From contig CAYMUL010000036.1 in NCBI GenBank assembly GCA_964393605.1, positions 1-32,354 of the forward strand: DNA of 32,354 nt. Reading direction: 5' to 3'. The translations under genes and the position numbers were made by a program. Every line of letters begins with the position of its first letter. The first letter of the stretch is position 1. Positions 17,794 to 25,799 of the stretch are shown here, piece by piece. The notes beneath the pieces were generated by a model that did not search any database, was not told the origin of the DNA, and saw only the letters and a program-made list of their open reading frames with translations. This stretch comes from CAYMUL01 sp964393605. Its GTDB lineage: Bacteria; Bacteroidota; Ignavibacteria; Ignavibacteriales; Ignavibacteriaceae.

Positions 17794-18003
17794 TTATTCA
17801 ACAGGATCATATCCGCCTTTATTGAACGGATTGCATCTTAAAATTCTCCAAACCGATTTCGCCCCGCCTTTTATCACTCCAAACTTTCGAAAAGATTCTA
17901 TTGCATATTCGGAACATGACGGATAAAATCTGCACGAGGGAGGAAATAGCGGAGAAATGATTTTTTGATATCCTTTAACTAAGGCGATAAATATCTTTCT
18001 CAT
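17794..18003 (-). CDS. yidD: Membrane protein insertion efficiency factor YidD
   Basis: 69 residues with an amphipathic N-terminus (MRKIFIALVKGYQKIISPLF) and the family signature CRFYPSCSEYA (24-34), then KGGAKSVWRILRCNPF and GGYDPV at the end. All three family cysteines are present. YidD is thought to sit at the inner face of the membrane and assist YidC-dependent insertion. Its ATG overlaps the rnpA stop (ATGA), which implies translational coupling. Confidence 0.96.
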   Translation of the reverse strand: MRKIFIALVKGYQKIISPLFPPSCRFYPSCSEYAIESFRKFGVIKGGAKSVWRILRCNPFNKGGYDPVE

Positions 18004-18392
18004 TTAATTCGATCTAAAATTTTTCCAATTAACCAACTGATCGCCGGTTCAACATCACGAAGAAAAATTTTTTTGTTATTCTTTTCATTTAAGTTGTAAG
18101 GAAAAATAATGATATAGATACCCTTGCGAAAATTTTCGGCAAGAGAAATGAGGGGTGCTTTGTTTTTTCTATACGCCTCTTTTGCAAGTCTTTTGAATCT
18201 GTTCCGCCAAACGGCAGAGCCAAATTTTTTTGATGGTGCCGCCGCTGCTTTAACAAATGGTAAATCTGATTCCACTACTAAGAATAAAATCTTTATTCTC
18301 TTATCATCTGAAAGAACGGCAGTTCCACTCTTAAACACAGCATCAAACGCTTTTTTTTGCCGGAGCCTTTGATCGCGGCTTAATGCTGTCAT
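18000..18392 (-). CDS. rnpA: Ribonuclease P protein component
   Basis: 130 residues. The signature RNRFKRLAKEAYRKNK (62-77) is the conserved basic RNR helix that binds the RNase P RNA. The N-terminal LSRDQRLRQKKAFDAVFKSG matches the family start. With the catalytic RNA it removes 5' leaders from tRNA precursors. It begins 6 bases after the rpmH stop and overlaps yidD by 4 bases. The length is normal for the family. Confidence 0.95.
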   Translation of the reverse strand: MTALSRDQRLRQKKAFDAVFKSGTAVLSDDKRIKILFLVVESDLPFVKAAAAPSKKFGSAVWRNRFKRLAKEAYRKNKAPLISLAENFRKGIYIIIFPYNLNEKNNKKIFLRDVEPAISWLIGKILDRIK

Positions 18393-18398
18393 TCTAAA

Positions 18399-18542
18399 CT
18401 ATTCGTCGCTGACGGAAAGTTTTTTTCTTCCTTTTGCTCTTCTACGAGCAAGTACTTTTCTACCGTTTTTCGAACTCATTCTTTCTCTAAAACCGTGTTT
18501 ATTTTTTCTTTTTCTTTTACTTGGTTGATACGTTCTCTTCAA
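18399..18542 (-). CDS. rpmH: 50S ribosomal protein L34
   Basis: A 47-residue frame reading MKRTYQPSKRKRKNKHGFRE at the start and ending RAKGRKKLSVSDE, plainly L34. The start codon is TTG at 18542. The Shine-Dalgarno-like AGGTGAG at 18553-18547 sits four bases before it, and the first residue then matches the universal MKRTYQPS start. An in-frame GTG at 18551 would add three residues (MSN plus Leu for the first Met) but lies inside that Shine-Dalgarno element, so TTG is preferred. It is the first gene of the leftward ribosome/membrane-insertion operon and is divergent from dnaA. Confidence 0.96.
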   Translation of the reverse strand: MKRTYQPSKRKRKNKHGFRERMSSKNGRKVLARRRAKGRKKLSVSDE

Positions 18543-18546
18543 GTTA

Positions 18547-18553
18547 CTCACCT
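18547..18553 (-). promoter_or_regulatory. Ribosome binding site deciding the rpmH start
   Basis: AGGTGAG read on the minus strand matches the core complement of the 16S 3' end and lies four bases from the TTG codon. Several other genes here (gyrA, gyrB, recF) lack any such motif. Confidence 0.7.
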
Positions 18554-18726
18554 AATCTTTTTAATTAAACGGCACAAAAATAGCCCTCTAACAAGAAACA
18601 ACCAAACTAAAATAACTCGTTACGATGCGAAAAATTTTTCTTAAAAAAGTAAAAATTAATTTGGAGAAAAGTATTTCTCTCTCTAATTTGAACCCATATT
18701 CAGTGCCAAATACGATGTGAATATTT

Positions 18727-18735
18727 TGTGGATAA
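18727..18735 (-). promoter_or_regulatory. DnaA box 1 upstream of dnaA
   Basis: TGTGGATAA, the exact reverse complement of the consensus TTATCCACA, followed by CTT. It is one of three identical TGTGGATAAC words in the same orientation around the dnaA start, a common arrangement for DnaA autoregulation or an origin sub-region. Confidence 0.85.
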
Positions 18736-18867
18736 CTTGAAATTCTGAAACGTTTCACAAAGCGCTTCTTTTCCAAAGTTGTTCCTTTATAGAAATTATT
18801 TGTTAAAAAACATAATTTCTTTTAACCTAACTCGTTGTAATTTAAGGGTTTAGAAAAAAAGAGCGCG

Positions 18868-18876
18868 TGTGGATAA
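18868..18876 (-). promoter_or_regulatory. DnaA box 2 upstream of dnaA
   Basis: A perfect TGTGGATAA, followed by CTTG as in box 1. It lies 141 bases from box 1 and 79 bases before the TTG codon of dnaA, where bound DnaA would interfere with a typical promoter. Confidence 0.85.
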
Positions 18877-18946
18877 CTTGTCAATATTTGTCCCAAGTTG
18901 TTTAAAATATGCTGAAATTGTAATTTTTTTGGATTTATTAATATGA

Positions 18947-20356
18947 TTGAAAATTGTGGATAACTCGTTCACTACAGAAAATGAAATAAAAACATCCTCT
19001 TACGCCGAATCAATTTGGAGTAAGGCGGCTTCAATAATAAAGCGAGAAATTTCTCCGATGTCTTTTAACACCTGGTTCGCACCAATAAAAGTTTTGGAGC
19101 TTACCGGCTCAACACTAAAGATTCAGCTTCCCGATCTATTTTTTTGGGAATGGATTGAGCAACACTATAGCTCGCTTTTGCACAACGCACTTAAAAAAAC
19201 AATTGGACATGATGTAAAAGTTGATTACATCATCGTAAAAGAAACCGACACTCTACCTGTTCCCGAACCGGTTTTGGAAAAAAATCCTTTGCCTAAAGTT
19301 GTAGTTACAAATTCGGGAGAAGTAGATTCAACTTTAAATCCAAAATATACTTTTGACAATTTTATCAAAGGTGAGGGAAACCAACTTGCTCATGCAGCTG
19401 CCGGCGCAATTAGTAAAAATCCCGGAGGTACTTCTTTTAATCCTCTTTTTTTGTACGGTGGTGTTGGGTTGGGAAAGACACATTTAATTCAAGCTATTGG
19501 TAATGAGATAAAAAAAATTGATCCAACAAAGCGAGTTAAGTATCTTTCAACGGATCGTTTTACGGTTGAATTTGTTGAGGCAATTCAAGCTAATAAAGTG
19601 AACGAGTTTTCAAATTATTATAGATCGATGGATGTTTTAATTATTGATGACATTCAATTTTTAATTGCAAAAGAAAAAACACAGGACTTGTTTTTCCATA
19701 TTTTCAATTCGCTTCATCAAGCAAGAAAGCAAATAATTCTTTCCAGCGATAAAGCACCCAAAGACTTAAAGGGAATGGATGAACGTTTAATCTCTCGTTT
19801 TAATTGGGGATTAACCGCAGACATTCAGCCGCCTGATTTTGAAACACGTCTTGCAATTTTAAATAAGAAAGTTTCCGATTTTGGAATGGATGTCGGGCAT
19901 GACATCATCGAATATATTGCAACACACATTACATCCAACATTCGTGAACTCGAGGGTTGTTTAATTAAACTTCTTGCTAATGCTTCGTTTGGTTCAAAGC
20001 AAATTAATTATGATTTAGTTAGAAATACTGTTAGAGAGATTTCAACTATCAATCGTGTTACTATAAGTATTGAGCTAATAACAAAACTTACTTCGGCGTA
20101 TTTTAAAATTGACGAAAATAAAATGAGAGATAAGACCAGAAAGAAAGAAATTGTATTTGCTCGACAAGTATCGATGTATTTTTCAAAAACCATGACGAAC
20201 TATTCTCTTAAAACTATTGGTCTACATTTTGGAGGAAGAGATCATTCAACCGTAATCCATGCATGCCAAACAATTGAAGAGATGGCGGCATCAGATAAAA
20301 ACATTCGTTCAATCATTGAAGATATTAGGTCAAAAATTTCTTCCGCTTGTTCTTAA
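18947..20356 (+). CDS. dnaA: Chromosomal replication initiator DnaA
   Basis: 469 residues from the TTG at 18947. The nearby ATG at 18943 is out of frame and stops at once. An in-frame GTG at 18956 would give a product three residues shorter, and sequence alone does not decide between them. Domain I is about 18-98 (SPMSFNTWFAPIKV), with a short proline-rich linker at about 100-130. The AAA+ domain III has Walker A GGVGLGKT (171-178) and Walker B VLIIDDIQF (230-238), plus the arginine-rich ERLISRF sensor. Domain IV has the DNA-binding signature GGRDHSTVIHA (429-439). It binds boxes of the TTATCCACA type, melts the origin and loads the helicase. The origin-like region follows directly. Confidence 0.98.
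   Translation: MKIVDNSFTTENEIKTSSYAESIWSKAASIIKREISPMSFNTWFAPIKVLELTGSTLKIQLPDLFFWEWIEQHYSSLLHNALKKTIGHDVKVDYIIVKETDTLPVPEPVLEKNPLPKVVVTNSGEVDSTLNPKYTFDNFIKGEGNQLAHAAAGAISKNPGGTSFNPLFLYGGVGLGKTHLIQAIGNEIKKIDPTKRVKYLSTDRFTVEFVEAIQANKVNEFSNYYRSMDVLIIDDIQFLIAKEKTQDLFFHIFNSLHQARKQIILSSDKAPKDLKGMDERLISRFNWGLTADIQPPDFETRLAILNKKVSDFGMDVGHDIIEYIATHITSNIRELEGCLIKLLANASFGSKQINYDLVRNTVREISTINRVTISIELITKLTSAYFKIDENKMRDKTRKKEIVFARQVSMYFSKTMTNYSLKTIGLHFGGRDHSTVIHACQTIEEMAASDKNIRSIIEDIRSKISSACS
18955..18963 (-). promoter_or_regulatory. DnaA box 3 overlapping the dnaA start
   Basis: A perfect TGTGGATAA that begins within codon 3 of the TTG-start reading and contains the alternative in-frame GTG start at 18956. 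It lies inside the translation initiation region of dnaA. Confidence 0.8.
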
Positions 20357-20360
20357 AACG

Positions 20361-20456
20361 TGTTGATAACTTGTTATTCTACGGTTGATAAACGTAAGTA
20401 TCTTTGTTAATAAACTATAAGTTATAAACATGCGGCGGATAACTTCGAGTTGATAA
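20361..20456 (-). promoter_or_regulatory. Array of DnaA-box-like sites
   Basis: TGTTGATAA (20361), GGTTGATAA (20383) and TGTTAATAA (20405) are spaced exactly 22 bases apart, about two helical turns, in one orientation. GGCGGATAA (20434) and AGTTGATAA (20448) follow. All keep the ATAA half of the reverse consensus TGTGGATAA, with one to three changes elsewhere, so they are probably weak or cooperative sites. Confidence 0.65.
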
Positions 20457-20522
20457 AAAATTATTAACAACAAAAGAAATTTATTTGAGTGCTATATCCT
20501 TATAAAAAAGATATTTACATAC

Positions 20523-20600
20523 TTATCCACTTATCAACACTATTATTACTATTATTAATAAATTTATTTTAAAAATATATTTAAATAATTATAAATAGCT
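20523..20600 (+). other. Basal unwinding element: DnaA boxes, DnaA-trios and AT-rich duplex
   Basis: TTATCCACT (20523-20531) and TTATCAACA (20531-20539) share one base. Immediately after is CTATTATTACTATTATTA (20540-20557); its complement reads 3'-GAT AAT AAT GAT AAT AAT-5', six triplets fitting the 3'-(G/A)AT-5' DnaA-trio rule. The next 40 bases are nearly all A or T. In B. subtilis this order guides DnaA onto one strand to open the duplex. Confidence 0.85.
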
Positions 20601-20686
20601 TTGTTGAAAGAAAATTAAAGTTATCCGATAAAACTTGATGCTTGATAAATAGAAGAAATTCAATTAAGTTTCAATTAAGAATTTTT

Positions 20687-21106
20687 ATGAACTTGAAAAA
20701 CGCAAAACACATATTATTTTTTTCTACTTTAAGTTTGTTCCTGATTTCTTGCAGCAACAAACTTGATAATAGCGTAACTTTTACCAGTATAGCATCGGAA
20801 AATATTTACGTGAATTTTCTTGGAAAAGTTTTAACGATAAAACCGAGCAAGTCAGTTACCATAACCGAAATGTCGAAAGGAACATACGCATATCAAACTG
20901 CTTTTGATATTCCAACCGATGTGAGAGGAAGTTCTGTTCTCGGTGCTGTAAGCGGAGACATTGTTATGTCGCCTCAAAGAAAGGCAACTGTATTTTATAC
21001 GAGCCAAATTACCGGGGAAGGGGAAGAGAAAACATATATTTTAAGTGCTACTATTTCTTATAACTTTTCTATTTCTGACAGCAGCAGCGTTTCAATCAAT
21101 CAATAA
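20687..21106 (+). CDS. Small predicted lipoprotein between oriC and dnaN
   Basis: 139 residues from the ATG at 20687, chosen over an upstream in-frame TTG (20642) because it places a clean lipoprotein signal at the start: MNLKNAKHILFFSTLSLFLISC, with lipobox LISC and Cys22. The mature part is Ser/Thr-rich with predicted beta strands and no recognised domain. Cys+1 is followed by SNKLDN, with no retention signal I can interpret for this group. It splits the usual dnaA-dnaN neighbourhood, 94 bases before dnaN. The function is unknown and no family is recognised. Confidence 0.75.
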   Translation: MNLKNAKHILFFSTLSLFLISCSNKLDNSVTFTSIASENIYVNFLGKVLTIKPSKSVTITEMSKGTYAYQTAFDIPTDVRGSSVLGAVSGDIVMSPQRKATVFYTSQITGEGEEKTYILSATISYNFSISDSSSVSINQ

Positions 21107-21199
21107 TTCATAAAGAAATTTCACTTCACAAACGATAATTTAAATTGAGACTTGGCTTGAAAATTCTTATTTTCCGCCGTTTAATTTGGAGATTTTATA

Positions 21200-22309
21200 A
21201 TGAAATTTAATGCTAACAGTAAATCGCTTGAAAAACTTTTATCTAAAGTTTTCCCGGCAATTCCAAACCGCACACCACAACCTGTTTTAGAAAACTTTCT
21301 CTTCGAAATAGAAAACGGAAAGTTAAGTGTTTCGGCTACAGATCTTGATCTGGCATTAAAATCTTCAACCTCAATAAATGCTTCTGAAAATGCACGCTTC
21401 ATCATTCCCGCAAAACTTCTTTATGAAATTGTAAAATCTCTAGGAGATACGTCAATCGATTTCGAAACAGAAGACAATAGTAAACTAAAAATGAAAACCG
21501 ATTTCGGTGTTTATTCTATTGGGTTTAATATTGCCGATGAGTATCCAAAAATAACATCACTTCAAGGTGGAAAAAATTTTTCTATCAGTGGAGAAGAATT
21601 AAAAAAGATTTTAAATAAAACAACTTTCGCGGTAAGTAAAGAATCTGTTCGCCCGGCGATGATGGGAATATTGTTCGAATTTATGTCAGACGCATATAGA
21701 GTTGTTTCAACCGATGGTCATCGGCTCGTTCGTTACACTACAACAATCGATCACGAAATAGGTGAAGTACAAAGAATTATTCCAGAAAAAGCGGTTACCG
21801 TATTAAGCAAACTTCTTTCCGATGAAAAGGTATCCATGATGTTCAGCGACTCTATCGCAACTTTTTCTATCGATGATACAGAAATGACTACAAAGTTAAT
21901 CAATCAAAAATATCCCGATTATAACAGCGTAATTCCGTTAGTTAATGAAAATACTTTAAGAGTCAATAAAGATGATCTTCTCTCTGCGGTTAGAAGAATG
22001 TTACTCTTTTCAACATCGACATATCATCAAGTAAAAATTTCTTTAACAGAAGGAAACCTTGAAATTTCTGCCGAAGATTTGGACCACGGTTCGAGCGCGA
22101 AAGAAGTGATTATGTGCGAGTATAAAGGAGATCAAATGGATATTGGTTTCAATACTCTTTTTCTTTTTGACATGTTGAGCCATCTTGATAGCAAAGATGC
22201 GCTATTTAAACTTAATAATCCGACTAAAGCCGTAACTATCGAACCCTCCGAACAAGGAAACACGGTTGATGTGCTTATGTTAATTATGCCTGTTCGCGTT
22301 AATAATTAA
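21200..22309 (+). CDS. dnaN: DNA polymerase III beta sliding clamp
   Basis: 369 residues, the family's usual length. It shows the three-domain clamp pattern: domain starts near 1, 130 and 250, LENFLFEIENGKLSVSATDL in domain I, VSTDGHRLVR (about 173-182) in domain II, and the C-terminal VDVLMLIMPVRV. The dimeric ring tethers polymerase III to DNA and recruits many clamp-binding proteins. The ATG at 21200 has a Shine-Dalgarno-like TGGAGA about 8 bases upstream. It begins the rightward dnaN-recF-DUF721-gyrB-gyrA run. Confidence 0.97.
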   Translation: MKFNANSKSLEKLLSKVFPAIPNRTPQPVLENFLFEIENGKLSVSATDLDLALKSSTSINASENARFIIPAKLLYEIVKSLGDTSIDFETEDNSKLKMKTDFGVYSIGFNIADEYPKITSLQGGKNFSISGEELKKILNKTTFAVSKESVRPAMMGILFEFMSDAYRVVSTDGHRLVRYTTTIDHEIGEVQRIIPEKAVTVLSKLLSDEKVSMMFSDSIATFSIDDTEMTTKLINQKYPDYNSVIPLVNENTLRVNKDDLLSAVRRMLLFSTSTYHQVKISLTEGNLEISAEDLDHGSSAKEVIMCEYKGDQMDIGFNTLFLFDMLSHLDSKDALFKLNNPTKAVTIEPSEQGNTVDVLMLIMPVRVNN

Positions 22310-22353
22310 AAATATTCTTGAGAAAAATTTTTTACTCTTCGTTTTTTGAGTGA

Positions 22354-23463
22354 ATGATTCTTAAAAATTTATCGCTAACCAATTTCAGAATTCATAAACA
22401 AACAAACATTGAATTATCTCCGAATCTTAATTTTATCATTGGCGGAAACGGACAAGGAAAAACCTCTATCATAGAAGCAATTTATTTTTTGTGTACTACT
22501 AAAAACTATAAAAATTCAGGCGACAAAGAACTCCTTCGTTTTGGAAATGAACATTACGAAATTAATGCAACATTCTCGGAGAACACAGATAGTGCCGCGA
22601 GAATTTTTTATTCTTCACAAGAAAACAAACGAAATTTTTTTTACAACAATAAACTCTTAACAAAGGCGGCAGACATCATAGGTAATCTTCCGGTTGTGCT
22701 ATTAACTCCTGAGGATCATTTTATCACGCAAGGTTATCCGGCGGAAAGAAGAAAGTTTGTTGATTCTATTATCTCGCAGGCATATAAAATATATCTTGAA
22801 ACATTGCTTGACTTCAACCGCACATTAAAACAAAAAGCGCGGTTACTGTTTTTAATAAGAGAAGAAAAAAACAAAAAATATCTTGAAGAGTTGAGCGCAT
22901 GGAACGAGAAACTTGTCGCTGCCGGAACAAAACTGATTTCATACAGAAGAAAATTTGTTGATGAGTTTAATTTCTATTTGAGAGAATCTTATCTAAACAT
23001 CCTTGAAGAAAAAGAAAAACCGGAAATTATTTACGATACTTTTCTTGCTACGGATGAAAAGGAAGAGAATTTCTTCCTAAAACTTGATGAAATAAAAGAA
23101 GAAGAAATTAAGCGCGGGCAGAATTTATGCGGTCCGCATAGAGATGACTTTATATTCTTAATTGACAAAATTTCTTTGCGCACTTTTGGATCACAAGGAC
23201 AACATAAAACTTTTCAAGTTGCCCTGAAGTTTGCACAGTTCTTTTTCTTAAAAGAAAAAATGAACAAGAAACCGATTTTTCTTCTGGATGATGTTTTTGG
23301 AGAACTTGATACAAACCGCTCAATCAGCATCAGTAAATATTTAAAAGAAGTTGGTCAAGCGATAATTACAATAACAGATTTTTCAAATTATTCTTTTCTC
23401 TCCAAACAAGAAAGCGATAGAATGTTTTACTTGAATGATGGCGAGGTAAAACTTGTTTCATAG
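22354..23463 (+). CDS. recF: DNA replication/repair protein RecF
   Basis: 369 residues with Walker A GGNGQGKTS (30-38), the ABC/SMC-like signature region FGSQGQHKTFQVALK and Walker B PIFLLDDVFGELD. It begins with the family pattern LKNLSLTNFRIHKQ. RecF loads RecA at gaps with RecO and RecR. It lies 44 bases after dnaN, and its 3' end overlaps the next gene by 11 bases. Confidence 0.97.
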   Translation: MILKNLSLTNFRIHKQTNIELSPNLNFIIGGNGQGKTSIIEAIYFLCTTKNYKNSGDKELLRFGNEHYEINATFSENTDSAARIFYSSQENKRNFFYNNKLLTKAADIIGNLPVVLLTPEDHFITQGYPAERRKFVDSIISQAYKIYLETLLDFNRTLKQKARLLFLIREEKNKKYLEELSAWNEKLVAAGTKLISYRRKFVDEFNFYLRESYLNILEEKEKPEIIYDTFLATDEKEENFFLKLDEIKEEEIKRGQNLCGPHRDDFIFLIDKISLRTFGSQGQHKTFQVALKFAQFFFLKEKMNKKPIFLLDDVFGELDTNRSISISKYLKEVGQAIITITDFSNYSFLSKQESDRMFYLNDGEVKLVS

Positions 23464-23740
23464 TTTTAAAAGTATCGGCGAAGTTGTATCACGAAGCATG
23501 GAACTCGGACGGCTAAAAAAACTTGTTGACGATGGAGAAGTTGTTGAAAAATTTTTTGATGTGTTTCCCCACTTCACTTTAATTGCCGAGCCGATTAAAG
23601 TTGATAAAGGTGCACTCTATATTAAAATAGAAAACGCCGCATGGAGAAGTGAATTAAAACTTCAAGAAGAAAAAATAGTTGAAGAGATAAATAAATATTT
23701 CGGACAAAAACGAATTAGTAAAATTAAAGTAACGATTTAA
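23453..23740 (+). CDS. DUF721 family protein
   Basis: 95 residues from a TTG at 23453 that overlaps the recF end. This start keeps the family N-terminal FKSIGEVVSRSMELGRLKK; the next ATG (23500) would cut it off. The central FPHFTLIAEPIKVDKGALYIKIENAAWRSEL and the C-terminal KISKIKVTI match DUF721/DciA-like proteins found beside recF and gyrB. Related actinobacterial and proteobacterial DciA proteins help load the replicative helicase. A similar role here is plausible but not shown by the sequence. Confidence 0.85.
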   Translation: MFHSFKSIGEVVSRSMELGRLKKLVDDGEVVEKFFDVFPHFTLIAEPIKVDKGALYIKIENAAWRSELKLQEEKIVEEINKYFGQKRISKIKVTI

Positions 23741-23753
23741 AACAGAGAATATT

Positions 23754-25721
23754 ATGAATGATAAATCACAGGCAGCGAACGAATACAGCGCCAAAAATAT
23801 TAACGTACTCAAAGGGCTTGAAGCTGTAAGAAAAAGACCGGCGATGTATATCGGCGATGTTGGATCGCGAGGACTTCATCACTTAATTAATGAAGTCGTT
23901 GATAACAGTATTGACGAAGCACTTGCCGGATTCAACGACCGCGTTATCGTTACATTAAATAAAGATGGAAGCGTAACTGTTGAAGATAAAGGGCGAGGCA
24001 TTCCTGTTGACATGCACCCGGTTGAAAAAAAATCTGCGCTCGAAGTTGTAATGACCGTACTCCATGCCGGAGGAAAATTTGATAAAAACAGTTATAAAGT
24101 ATCCGGCGGTTTGCACGGCGTTGGCGTTTCTGTAGTCAATGCTCTTTCTAAATGGTTAAAAGTTGAAGTTAAACGAGAAGGAAAAATTTATTTACAAGAA
24201 TATGAAATCGGAATTCCTAAATCACCGGTAAAACAAAACGGAACTTATAAATCAGATTCTACCGGAACGAAAATTACTTTCATGCCAGACGATGAAATTT
24301 TTAAAACTACAAAATTTCATTTCGATACTGTTGCCGAAAGAATGAGAGAGCTTGCTTATCTCAACAAAGAAGTAACAATGATTATCAAAGATGATATTGA
24401 AGGAGATGAAGAAACTTTTAGGTTTAAAGGCGGACTAATTGACTTTGTAAAATATCTTGATGAACATAGAAACCCACTTCACAAAACAATTTATGTTGAA
24501 GGAGAAAAAGAAAACACTCCGGTCGAAGTTGCTTTTGAGTATAGTGAATCCTATTCCGAAAACGTTCATACGTATGTAAATAACATTAACACAATTGAAG
24601 GTGGAACACATCTCGTCGGCTTTAGAACTGCGCTTACGCGAACGTTTAACAACTACGCGAATAAAAACGGATTGATAAAAGAGAACAGCAAAATCACTCT
24701 TAGCGGAGATGACTTTAAAGAAGGACTTACCGCAGTTATTTCTGTTAAAGTGATGGAGCCGCAGTTTGAAGGACAAACAAAAACTAAACTTGGCAACGGA
24801 GAAGTTAAATCAATCGTTGAAACGATTGTCGGAGAAAAACTTTCGGAATTTTTGGAAAACAATCCTCCGATTGCAAGAAAGATAATTGAAAAAAGTATTC
24901 GCGCAGCCGAAGCGAGAGAAGCCGCAAGAAAAGCGCGCGATCTTATAAGAAGAAAAAATGCACTCGATTCACTTCATCTTCCGGGAAAACTTGCGGACTG
25001 TTCAATCAGCGAACCGGAACACTGCGAAGTGTATATTGTCGAAGGAGATTCCGCAGGCGGTTCCGCAAAGCAAGGAAGAGATAGAAGATTTCAAGCGATA
25101 CTTCCGATCAAAGGAAAAATTTTAAATGTTGAAAAAGCAAAAATCAATAAAGTGCTTGAGAACCTGGAAATACAGGCGATGATCTCCGCTATTGGTGCGG
25201 GTTTGGGCGAAGATTTCGATCCCGAAAAATCTCGCTACGGAAAAATTATTTTAATGACCGATGCCGACGTGGATGGAAGCCACATTCGAACATTGCTTTT
25301 AACTTTTCTTTACAGACACATGAAAGAATTGATTGCAACCGGAAAAGTATATATAGCACAACCACCTCTTTACAAAATCAAAAAAGGAAAAGAAGAATTC
25401 TACGCTTTCGATGATGAAGAGAGAGACAGAATTCTTAAACGATTTAAAGCAAACGGTAAAGAAGAAGAGACTGAAGAAGAAGTTGTAGATGAAAATCAAC
25501 CGAAAGGAGTACACATAACGAGATATAAAGGTCTCGGAGAAATGAACCCCGAACAACTTTGGAACACTACAATGAATCCCGAAACGCGCACGATTTTGCA
25601 AGTCAACCTTGAAAGCGCGGCGGCGGCGGACAAAATTTTTGAGACGCTGATGGGAGACGAAGTTGAACCGAGACGAGAATTTATTCAGAAGCATGCGAAG
25701 TATGCGAACCTTGATGTTTAG
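23754..25721 (+). CDS. gyrB: DNA gyrase subunit B
   Basis: 655 residues, the short form without the large insert of the E. coli protein. The GHKL ATPase has E47 and N51 (NEVVDNS), D78-G82 (DKGRG) and HGVG (121-124). The TOPRIM domain has E430 in EGDSAGGSA and the metal site DADVDG at 503-508. The C-terminal GLGEMNPEQLW is intact. An acidic insert (GKEEETEEEVVDENQ) lies just before it. With GyrA it introduces negative supercoils using ATP. It starts 13 bases after the DUF721 gene. Confidence 0.98.
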   Translation: MNDKSQAANEYSAKNINVLKGLEAVRKRPAMYIGDVGSRGLHHLINEVVDNSIDEALAGFNDRVIVTLNKDGSVTVEDKGRGIPVDMHPVEKKSALEVVMTVLHAGGKFDKNSYKVSGGLHGVGVSVVNALSKWLKVEVKREGKIYLQEYEIGIPKSPVKQNGTYKSDSTGTKITFMPDDEIFKTTKFHFDTVAERMRELAYLNKEVTMIIKDDIEGDEETFRFKGGLIDFVKYLDEHRNPLHKTIYVEGEKENTPVEVAFEYSESYSENVHTYVNNINTIEGGTHLVGFRTALTRTFNNYANKNGLIKENSKITLSGDDFKEGLTAVISVKVMEPQFEGQTKTKLGNGEVKSIVETIVGEKLSEFLENNPPIARKIIEKSIRAAEAREAARKARDLIRRKNALDSLHLPGKLADCSISEPEHCEVYIVEGDSAGGSAKQGRDRRFQAILPIKGKILNVEKAKINKVLENLEIQAMISAIGAGLGEDFDPEKSRYGKIILMTDADVDGSHIRTLLLTFLYRHMKELIATGKVYIAQPPLYKIKKGKEEFYAFDDEERDRILKRFKANGKEEETEEEVVDENQPKGVHITRYKGLGEMNPEQLWNTTMNPETRTILQVNLESAAAADKIFETLMGDEVEPRREFIQKHAKYANLDV

Positions 25722-25799
25722 TTGTAAATAAAACTCAAAACAATTTATTCGAAGCAAAAATTTTTATAATCAGAAAAAATATTATTAAAGAAATTATAC

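Larger units (their letters stand above)
18554..18946. promoter_or_regulatory. Divergent rpmH-dnaA control region with DnaA boxes
   Basis: A 393-base gap without a gene. It is AT-rich and must hold promoters for both the leftward rpmH operon and dnaA. It contains two perfect DnaA boxes, listed separately. I could not identify -35/-10 or Bacteroidota-type -33/-7 boxes with confidence. A minus-strand frame of about 60 codons here overlaps the boxes and has no recognisable protein features, so I treat it as non-coding. Confidence 0.7.
20357..20686. other. Predicted chromosomal replication origin oriC
   Basis: The 330-base gap after dnaA contains no gene. From left to right it holds box-like sites in reverse orientation (20361-20456), TTATTAACA (20461), a head-to-tail pair of forward DnaA boxes (20523-20539), six DnaA-trio triplets (20540-20557), an almost pure A/T stretch to about 20600, and a partial box TTATCCGAT near 20622. 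Genes on both sides point away from it, as expected for leading-strand bias. The layout matches the dnaA-dnaN origin of Bacillus subtilis. I infer that it is the functional origin, perhaps together with the boxes before dnaA. Confidence 0.88.

Noticed and set aside
18588..18776. Minus-strand frame of 62 codons between rpmH and dnaA
   Set aside because: It covers a perfect DnaA box in a control region and shows no protein features.
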